This document shows, in pieces, positions 1 to 6,483 of a stretch of 15,876 nt of DNA (its first letter is position 1; every line of letters starts with the position of its first letter). This DNA comes from JABDNZ01 sp964407425 (GTDB taxonomy: Bacteria; Gemmatimonadota; Gemmatimonadetes; Longimicrobiales; Gaopeijiaceae). The translations under genes and the position numbers were made by a program. The stretch is taken from assembly GCA_964407425.1 (NCBI GenBank), contig CAYOVN010000076.1, positions 1-15,876 of the forward strand. The letters run 5' to 3'. The notes under the pieces are model-generated. The model saw only the letters and a list, made by a program, of their open reading frames with translations, did no database searches and was not told where the DNA came from.

Positions 1-2
1 AT

Positions 3-470
3 GGAACGGGTGGTAGGGAGGTCCCAGGGCGCGAATACCCCGCCTCCGCCCACACCGACCTGGAGTCTGGATGTGTCTCCTGTCACATGGCTGGTGCGGG
101 GGAGGGCCTGGATCCCCTGGCGGTGGGTGGCCACACCTTCCGCGTCAAAACCAAGGGTGAGGCCCCGGCGGTCCTGAACGGCCGGCCCTGCCAGCCCTGT
201 CATGCGGGGATGACCATCGGTCGCCTGGAGGACAGTCAGGCCCGGGTCCAGGATCTTCTGGACTCCCTCGGAGCCCTGCTTCCGCAAAAACCCCATCCTT
301 CGGACCCCAATGCTACAGAGCCCAAGTACCCCTCGGACCGATCGCTGACGGCGGTTCAGGCCAGGGCTTCCTACAACTACTGGCTTGTTCAAAAGGACGG
401 GAGTCTAGGGGTTCACAACCCCCAGTATACCAGAGCCTTGCTGGAGGCCTCCATCGAGGAGCTCCGATAG
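3..470 (+). CDS. Multihaem c-type cytochrome, C-terminal fragment (5' end outside window)
   Basis: The frame is open to the left edge, so this is the end of a longer gene. Two CxxCH haem-attachment motifs are visible: CVSCH at bases 72-86 and CQPCH at 189-203. This points to an exported, covalently haem-bearing electron carrier matured in the periplasm. The tail carries the run YNYWLVQKDGSLGVHNPQY followed by a short helix. An aromatic-rich segment with HNP-x-Y near the C-terminus is common in multihaem cytochromes of the nitrite-reductase/octahaem type, where the His can act as a distal haem ligand. Whether this is an enzyme or only an electron carrier cannot be told without the N-terminal part. 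An internal ATG at 87 would start after the first haem motif and is unlikely to be the true start. The gene is followed by a 108-base gap before the sigma-factor gene. Confidence 0.82.
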   Translation, partial: GTGGREVPGREYPASAHTDLESGCVSCHMAGAGEGLDPLAVGGHTFRVKTKGEAPAVLNGRPCQPCHAGMTIGRLEDSQARVQDLLDSLGALLPQKPHPSDPNATEPKYPSDRSLTAVQARASYNYWLVQKDGSLGVHNPQYTRALLEASIEELR

Positions 471-503
471 GACCCACCTCCCATCTCACCTTTTTTCGAA
501 AAC

Positions 504-533
504 GCGCAACCTATCTCCCTCGAGCTGTGTCAG
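504..533 (+). promoter_or_regulatory. Candidate ECF-type promoter of the sigma/HEAT operon
   Basis: The gap between the cytochrome and the sigma gene contains GCAACC (506-511), then about 16 bases, then TGTCAG (528-533). An AACC-type -35 element and a GTC-containing -10 element with 16-17 base spacing is the general pattern of promoters read by ECF sigma factors, which often activate their own gene. The site lies about 45 bases upstream of the sigma start. The match is by eye and the motif is short, so autoregulation is an inference. Confidence 0.35.
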
Positions 534-578
534 ATTTGGTGAAGAGAAGGTTTACGGCGATCAACTGGACCCTTCGAA

Positions 579-1127
579 TTGACTGATCTCGACTTGGTGA
601 AGAGGGCCAGGGACGGCGACCAAAGCGCGTTTCGAGCCCTTTACGAAAACAACGTGGACCGGGTCTTTCACCTCTCTTTCAGGATGGTGGGAGACGAGCA
701 GCTTGCCCGGGAACTCACACAGGACGCTTTCGTCCGAGTGTGGGAGTGCCTGGACCAGTTCCGAGGTGAGGCGGCGTTCTCCACGTGGCTGCACTCGGTT
801 GCGGTTTCCGTGGTCCTCAACCGGCTGCGGAAGATTGATCGCCACCGTAAAAGAGAACGGTCGCTGGAGGACGCCCATCACCTGGGTGCGATCCCGAAGG
901 ACACTGATTCGGGGGTCAGGGAGCGCTTGACGGAAGCAGTGGATGGTCTGCCGGAAATCTACCGGACGGTGTTCCTGATGTATGACCTGGAAGGCGTGCC
1001 TCATAAGGAGATCGCGGAAGCGCTGGATGTGGCCGTGGGGACTTCGAAGGCGAGGCTTTCCAGAGCTCGTGAGCTACTACGGGAAGCTCTGGGAGATGCC
1101 ATGAAGGAGTATGCGCGAGATGCCTGA
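579..1127 (+). CDS. ECF-family RNA polymerase sigma factor
   Basis: A 182-residue sigma-70 family protein of ECF size, holding only regions 2 and 4. Region 2 covers about residues 16-86, with ELTQDAFVRVWECLDQF and the FSTWLHSVAVSVVLNRLRK stretch used for -10 recognition and core binding. Region 4 covers about 113-170 and ends in a helix-turn-helix (HKEIAEALDVAVGTSKARLSRAR) that would read the -35 element. Both are well conserved. The start is a TTG: the frame is closed by TGA at 540-542 and no ATG or GTG lies before the conserved N-terminus, but the Shine-Dalgarno signal is weak. The 3' end overlaps the next gene by 8 bases, so the two are probably translationally coupled, as is usual for an ECF sigma and its regulator. 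The stimulus is unknown. Confidence 0.93.
   Translation: MTDLDLVKRARDGDQSAFRALYENNVDRVFHLSFRMVGDEQLARELTQDAFVRVWECLDQFRGEAAFSTWLHSVAVSVVLNRLRKIDRHRKRERSLEDAHHLGAIPKDTDSGVRERLTEAVDGLPEIYRTVFLMYDLEGVPHKEIAEALDVAVGTSKARLSRARELLREALGDAMKEYARDA
1104..1109 (+). promoter_or_regulatory. Shine-Dalgarno site deciding the anti-sigma start
   Basis: AAGGAG sits 10 bases before the ATG at 1120 but only 1 base before the in-frame ATG at 1111. The spacing favours 1120 as the start of the anti-sigma-like gene. The site lies inside the sigma-factor coding sequence. Confidence 0.55.
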
Positions 1128-1818
1128 AGAAAACATGGATGCCCTGCTGGATAGGATTCGTTCCGAATACAATCCTCCCCCGGAGACACCCCGGGACGAG
1201 ATGTGGGCGGCAATCCAAGGCCGGATCGAGGAGGGCCTGTCGGGAGATGCATCCCCCGAACCAACTGATGAATCAATCATGTCCTTGGACCAGGCCCGCC
1301 AGTCCCGGAGTGCCAGGACTCGGCGTCCCTTCGCTTGGGCCATGGGGGCGGCAGCCATCCTGGTCCTGGGGCTTGGGATCGGTCGGATGACGGCCCCTGG
1401 TGCCTCACCCTCTGCGGTGGGGGGACCGGATGCTGCTTCGGCCGAGGCCCGTGGTTCGGATCTTCTGCGGATCGTGGCATTGGACCATCTGGCTAAGACC
1501 GAATCCCTTCTGACGCTGGCCCGGGCGGATGCCAGCGCCGGCGGTCTGGAAGCCAGTGTGGGGACTTGGTCCCGAGGGCTTCTGGCCCAGACGCGCCTCA
1601 TCATGGATGCCCAGGAGAACCCCGATCCCCTCCTTCAGGACTTGCTGGAGGACCTCGAGCTTGTGCTGGTCCAACTGGTAGGAGCCGGCGCCATGGACGG
1701 CGATCCTGCAAAAGTCCAATCGGAATGGAACCTGGCCCTGGAAGGGCTGGAAGACACTGAAGTCCTGTCCCGAATCCGGGCGGTTCTGCCCACTGGTGCT
1801 CGGTTCATGGGAACCTGA
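1120..1818 (+). CDS. Putative membrane-bound anti-sigma factor
   Basis: About 232 residues with one clear transmembrane helix near residues 71-90, after a cluster of Arg residues (RSARTRR) that suggests the N-terminus is cytoplasmic. The short N-terminal part contains DALLDRIRSEYNPPPETPRDEMWAAI split over residues 7-32, a motif style I associate with regulators next to ECF sigma genes in Gemmatimonadota. It has no zinc-binding HxxxCxxC motif, so it is not a classical ZAS anti-sigma. The extracytoplasmic C-terminal half (about 95-232) is Leu/Glu/Ala-rich and predicted helical. The anti-sigma role is inferred from gene order, overlap with the sigma gene and topology, not from a recognised domain. 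I chose ATG 1120 on Shine-Dalgarno spacing; ATG 1111 would add three residues. Confidence 0.65.
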   Translation: MPEENMDALLDRIRSEYNPPPETPRDEMWAAIQGRIEEGLSGDASPEPTDESIMSLDQARQSRSARTRRPFAWAMGAAAILVLGLGIGRMTAPGASPSAVGGPDAASAEARGSDLLRIVALDHLAKTESLLTLARADASAGGLEASVGTWSRGLLAQTRLIMDAQENPDPLLQDLLEDLELVLVQLVGAGAMDGDPAKVQSEWNLALEGLEDTEVLSRIRAVLPTGARFMGT

Positions 1819-1836
1819 CGAGGAGAAACCCTAAAG

Positions 1837-3201
1837 ATGATGGATATGATGATGAGATTCTCGACGCTGGCCGTGATGGTGCTCCTCCTTTTCCCGGTTT
1901 CCGTGGATGCACAACGGAATTCAGACCTTGAATTACAGAAGACCGAACAGGCTTTTGAGACGGCCCCCGCCCCCTGGCTCCAACAGGATCCGGCATCCAA
2001 GGTCTACGCCGACGCACGGGAAGCCCTCAACGCCCGGCGCTATCAGGAGGCGGCGGACGCTTATGCCTCAATTCGCGGGGACTACCCCAGCTCCGGGTAT
2101 GTGGCGGACTCCTACTACTATCAGGCGTTCGCCCTCTATCGGCTCGGGAGCCGAAGCCAACTCCGGGAAGCCCGAGGCTTGCTGGAGACGCAAACCGACG
2201 AATTCCCCACTGCCAACACCCTCTCGGATTCCAAAGAGCTCATGATTCGCCTGGATTCCCAGTTGGCCAGCCAGGGGGACGCGGCAGCAGCAGCATCAAT
2301 CGCCCTGCAGGTGGCAGACCCTTGCGGACCGGACCAGGAGGTTCGGGTGGCTGCCCTCCAGGCCCTTCTCAACATGAACTCCGAGAAGGCCATTCCTATC
2401 CTCAAGCAGGTCTTGGAGGATAAGGATGCATGTTCTGCCGAGCTGAGGCAGCAGGCCGTTTTCATGATCGGTCAGCATATGGGTGATGAATCTGTGGACA
2501 TCCTCCTGGACCTGGCCCACAGGAATCCGGATCCGGATCCGGAGGTGGTAGAACAGGCCGTGTTCTGGCTGTCTCGTGTGGAATCCGAAGAGGCCCTCAG
2601 CGCCCTTGAGGAGATCCTTCGGGAAACCAGCGACCCGGACATTCAGGAGGCTGCCCTCTTCTCCATCTCCCAACAGGGGACCGAACGGAGTAACCAGGTT
2701 CTCATGCGGTATGCGGAGCGGACGGACATCTCCAGCGAACTTCGCGGGAACGCCATCTTCTGGGTCAGTCAGGGTCCGGGAGGTTCGGAGTACGTCCGCT
2801 CGATCTGGGACGGGCTCGACGACCCGGAGTTGAGGGCGACCGTCCTTCATTCCGTGGCTCAGGGTGGGACTGAGGAAGATCGGCGGTGGCTCGTGGGGTT
2901 GGCCATGGACTCCAACGAGGACGTGGAAGTAAGGCAGAATGCCCTCTTCTGGGCGGGGCAATCGGGAGCCTTCACGATGACGGAACTTCGTGAGCTCTTC
3001 TCGAGTTTTTCGGATCCGGAAATGAAAGAGCACGTGGTGTTTGTGGCCTCCCAACGGTCCGACAAGGAAGCAGTGGACTTCCTCATGGAGATTGCCGAGG
3101 ACAAGGAGAACGGGGAATTGAGAGAGCAGGCGATCTTCTGGCTCGGGCAGAGTGATGATCCTCGGGTGGCCGAGTTCCTCCTCAGGATCATCGGGCGATG
3201 A
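1837..3201 (+). CDS. Exported TPR/HEAT-repeat protein
   Basis: A 454-residue protein with an N-terminal Sec-type signal peptide (hydrophobic core about residues 8-20, likely cleavage after VDAQ, about 26). Residues about 55-137 look like tetratricopeptide-type helical pairs (YADAREALNARRYQEAADAY). From about 165 to the C-terminus there are about nine HEAT-like repeats spaced 30-34 residues, each carrying a signature like LRxQAIFWLGQ; the clearest begin near residues 203, 237, 269, 302, 332, 365, 396 and 428. Such solenoids act as protein-binding scaffolds. No catalytic motif is visible. AGGAG at 1821-1825 precedes a run of five in-frame ATGs (1837-1852), so the exact start is uncertain by up to five residues. 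It is third in the sigma operon and overlaps the next gene by four bases. I infer a periplasmic scaffold or sensor role linked to the upstream sigma/anti-sigma pair. Confidence 0.88.
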   Translation: MMDMMMRFSTLAVMVLLLFPVSVDAQRNSDLELQKTEQAFETAPAPWLQQDPASKVYADAREALNARRYQEAADAYASIRGDYPSSGYVADSYYYQAFALYRLGSRSQLREARGLLETQTDEFPTANTLSDSKELMIRLDSQLASQGDAAAAASIALQVADPCGPDQEVRVAALQALLNMNSEKAIPILKQVLEDKDACSAELRQQAVFMIGQHMGDESVDILLDLAHRNPDPDPEVVEQAVFWLSRVESEEALSALEEILRETSDPDIQEAALFSISQQGTERSNQVLMRYAERTDISSELRGNAIFWVSQGPGGSEYVRSIWDGLDDPELRATVLHSVAQGGTEEDRRWLVGLAMDSNEDVEVRQNALFWAGQSGAFTMTELRELFSSFSDPEMKEHVVFVASQRSDKEAVDFLMEIAEDKENGELREQAIFWLGQSDDPRVAEFLLRIIGR

Positions 3202-4016
3202 GGGCCTGGGTAATTCAGAGCAAAGTCTTGCTGGCGGGGATTGGGGTTTTCCTGGTTGGATCGGTGCTGACCCCGACTGGTCTCTCCAGCCAGGATCTGG
3301 TCCAGCAAGTTTCCCGGGTTACCGAGGGAACAGTCCGGCTCAGTTATCCCACCCGCCCCAACGTCCAGATCTGCGATCAGGGCATCAAAATGGGCGAACA
3401 CCAGATGATGTGGCATTCCCGGGACCAGGATGAGGAGCCGACGAACTGCCGACCGGGGCCGGTTGAGATTGAGGTCGGGGTTCAGGGGGGGGCGGTCCGT
3501 GAGATCGAGGTGGTCCGCAGGGTCCAAGACCGGACCGGGGGCGCCACGGATCTTGGCACTGTGTCGGCTCAACAGGCGGTTGAGTTCTTGTTGGATGCCG
3601 CCAGGACCGGCGGTCGATCGGGCAAGGGTGAGGAAGATGCTGTTTTCCCAACTGTTCTGGCCGATGTTGAGGCCGTTTGGGAGGAGCTCCTGGTACTTGC
3701 CCGTGATGGTGGCCTGGACAAGGACGTTCGCACCAGTGCCCTCTTCTGGGTGGGGCAGGAAGCGGCCGAGGTCGTGACCGAGGGACTGGCGGAGGTGGCC
3801 CTGGACGAGGAGGAGGACCAGGAGGTTCGGGAGGCGGCCGTGTTTGCCCTTTCCCAGCGACCACCCGATGAAGGGGTGCCGATCCTCATGCAGGTCGCGA
3901 GGACTGCGAAGGAAGCTGAGACGAGGCGGTCAGCCATGTTCTGGCTGGCCCAGTCCGAAGACGAGCGGGTTTATGCGTTCTTCGAGGAAGTGCTACTGGG
4001 CAGGGGAGGGGACTGA
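3198..4016 (+). CDS. Second exported HEAT-repeat protein
   Basis: A 272-residue protein that starts in an ATGA overlap with the upstream HEAT gene, indicating translational coupling. A hydrophobic segment at about residues 9-26 serves as signal peptide or anchor. Residues about 42-108 form a small, probably beta-rich domain with two cysteines (C59, C84) that could form a disulphide in the periplasm; I do not recognise this domain. After a linker, three HEAT-like repeats carry the same signature as the neighbour: VRTSALFWVGQ (177-187), VREAAVFALSQ (210-220) and TRRSAMFWLAQ (242-252). The shared and unusual FW-x-x-Q core suggests that the two proteins arose by duplication and may pack together or bind the same partner. 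No enzyme motif is seen. It is the last gene of the operon, 20 bases before the hairpin. Confidence 0.85.
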   Translation: MRAWVIQSKVLLAGIGVFLVGSVLTPTGLSSQDLVQQVSRVTEGTVRLSYPTRPNVQICDQGIKMGEHQMMWHSRDQDEEPTNCRPGPVEIEVGVQGGAVREIEVVRRVQDRTGGATDLGTVSAQQAVEFLLDAARTGGRSGKGEEDAVFPTVLADVEAVWEELLVLARDGGLDKDVRTSALFWVGQEAAEVVTEGLAEVALDEEEDQEVREAAVFALSQRPPDEGVPILMQVARTAKEAETRRSAMFWLAQSEDERVYAFFEEVLLGRGGD

Positions 4017-4035
4017 GCCGGACAGACATTGAACC

Positions 4036-4069
4036 GAAGGGGCGGCCTGGCTAGCTGGGCCGCCCCTTC
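4036..4069. terminator. Hairpin terminator between convergent genes
   Basis: A perfect 12-bp stem GAAGGGGCGGCC (4036-4047) pairs with GGCCGCCCCTTC (4058-4069) around a 10-base loop. It lies 20 bases after the HEAT operon and 27 bases before the end of the opposing S51 peptidase gene, so it can serve both strands. There is no clear T-run on the + side, so it may act as a transcript-end structure or a non-canonical intrinsic terminator. Confidence 0.7.
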
Positions 4070-4091
4070 ATAGTATCCGGATAGTATCCGG
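4070..4091. repeat. Tandem duplication of an 11-bp unit
   Basis: ATAGTATCCGG occurs twice head to tail (4070-4080 and 4081-4091), directly after the hairpin and just before the stop of the S51 gene. It is a small slippage-type duplication with no evident function. Confidence 0.85.
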
Positions 4092-4095
4092 TTCT

Positions 4096-4890
4096 TCAGG
4101 AGATCATCTCAGCCTCGAGCCGCTCCTCCACCACCCTGCCACCTTCCATGCTCACGTAGTAGCAGTTGGCGTCCTCACGGGTCTTCACAACCCGTCGCAC
4201 CTCGGTGCCTTCGAAGTAGATCCCCGCATTGTTATCACATGCGTAGCCTGGCTTCAGAACTCCGGATTGGATGAGGCGATGGTAGGTGGGTCGCCGCTGT
4301 TCCTCAGCGTCATAGTGGGGTGAATGACTCCCCTCCAGGAATCCCAGACATTCCACCTTGGTAAGCTCGATGGGGCGTGAGTCTGTGGTCCCTTCTTCGA
4401 ACCAGCAGAGGGAGCCAGCGCTGGCGCCTCCCAGGACGATCCCCTGGTCCCAAGCCTTTCTCAGGACTTCATCGATGCCCTGGGCTCTCCAGATTGCCTG
4501 CTGGTTCAGGGTGTTCCCTCCGGAAACCACGATACCGTCCATGGAAAGGAAGATCTCTTCCCAGCTTCGGCCGGTGGAATAGCTTGCGATGAAGCTGTCC
4601 TGGACGAAGGGCACCACGTCCAGTTCCGCACAACTCTGGAACCAGCGGATCTTACCCGAATCGGAATCGGCCGAGGCCGTCGGCAGGTAGCACAATCTCG
4701 GGCGATCCTTACCGGTCAGGGACGCCATGTAGCCGATGAACCGGTGATCGAATCCCCCCCCGGCGATGAGGATCTTCCTGGACCGGGCCTGATTCCCGGG
4801 TTTGGAAGGTTCTTCGGCTAACGCCACCTGACCTGTGCCCAGGGCCACCGTTCCCAGAGCCGAGGAGACAATGAAATCTTTCCTCTTCAT
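4096..4890 (-). CDS. Exported S51-family serine peptidase (peptidase E/cyanophycinase-like)
   Basis: 264 residues. The fold signature of the S51 family is present: GGG at 44-46, VVSGGNTLNQ at about 121-130, and the nucleophile elbow GGASAGS with Ser157. SHSPHYD at 188-194 supplies the likely catalytic His (His192, in the position of the NPHY motif of dipeptidase E). Family members cleave Asp-X dipeptides or cyanophycin; the substrate here cannot be fixed. The N-terminus reads MKRKDFIVSSALG, like a Tat signal, but with R-K where R-R is expected, so the export route (Tat or Sec) is uncertain. I chose ATG 4890 because AAAGGA (4899-4904 on the complement) lies 8 bases upstream; a TTG at 4908 would add six residues and destroy that spacing. 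It is divergent from the lipoprotein gene at 5058. Confidence 0.88.
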   Translation of the reverse strand: MKRKDFIVSSALGTVALGTGQVALAEEPSKPGNQARSRKILIAGGGFDHRFIGYMASLTGKDRPRLCYLPTASADSDSGKIRWFQSCAELDVVPFVQDSFIASYSTGRSWEEIFLSMDGIVVSGGNTLNQQAIWRAQGIDEVLRKAWDQGIVLGGASAGSLCWFEEGTTDSRPIELTKVECLGFLEGSHSPHYDAEEQRRPTYHRLIQSGVLKPGYACDNNAGIYFEGTEVRRVVKTREDANCYYVSMEGGRVVEERLEAEMIS

Positions 4891-4964
4891 GCTTTGTGTC
4901 CTTTTCAAAAACGGGAATTCCTCTCCCTGCCGCAGCCCATGCTAGCTTGCCCCTCTCCCCTACT

Positions 4965-4979
4965 GCAAGCTCGGCTTGC
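4965..4979. repeat. Short inverted repeat in divergent intergenic region
   Basis: GCAAGC-TCG-GCTTGC forms a perfect 6-bp stem with a 3-base loop between the divergent S51 and lipoprotein genes. It could be a small hairpin or a regulator site. It is short enough to occur by chance. Confidence 0.4.
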
Positions 4980-5037
4980 CCATGCCCTTGGACAGGAGCA
5001 TCTTCCCGGCGTCCCGGGTGGTAATCCGTCCGCCTGA

Positions 5038-5049
5038 ACCCTGCAGGGT
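5038..5049. promoter_or_regulatory. 12-bp palindrome over the ribosome-binding region
   Basis: ACCCTGCAGGGT is a perfect palindrome ending 8 bases before the ATG at 5058. Its GCAGGG half is also the best Shine-Dalgarno candidate. It might be an operator or an RNA fold that limits translation; neither is proven. Confidence 0.35.
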
Positions 5050-5057
5050 CAGAATTC

Positions 5058-6377
<1,320 letters not shown>

Positions 6378-6483
6378 TACCTACAAGAGAGTCCGGTTGC
6401 GGCGGCCGGCCCTTTACCAGAAGATGGGTAGTCCTCCCCTGGACCCACCCTGCCTTCATGGCGACTGAGATGAGGATCCTTCA

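Noticed and set aside
561..1004. - strand open frame opposite the sigma factor
   Set aside because: Shadow of a well-supported ECF sigma gene; its protein shows no domain or signal.
2296..3054. 252-residue open frame on the - strand opposite the first HEAT gene
   Set aside because: It is antisense to a repeat protein with clear family features, has no ribosome site, and its openness follows from GC-rich codon use.
3385..3864. Proline-rich - strand frame opposite the second HEAT gene
   Set aside because: The Pro/Arg richness is the complement of Gly/Glu codons of the real gene.
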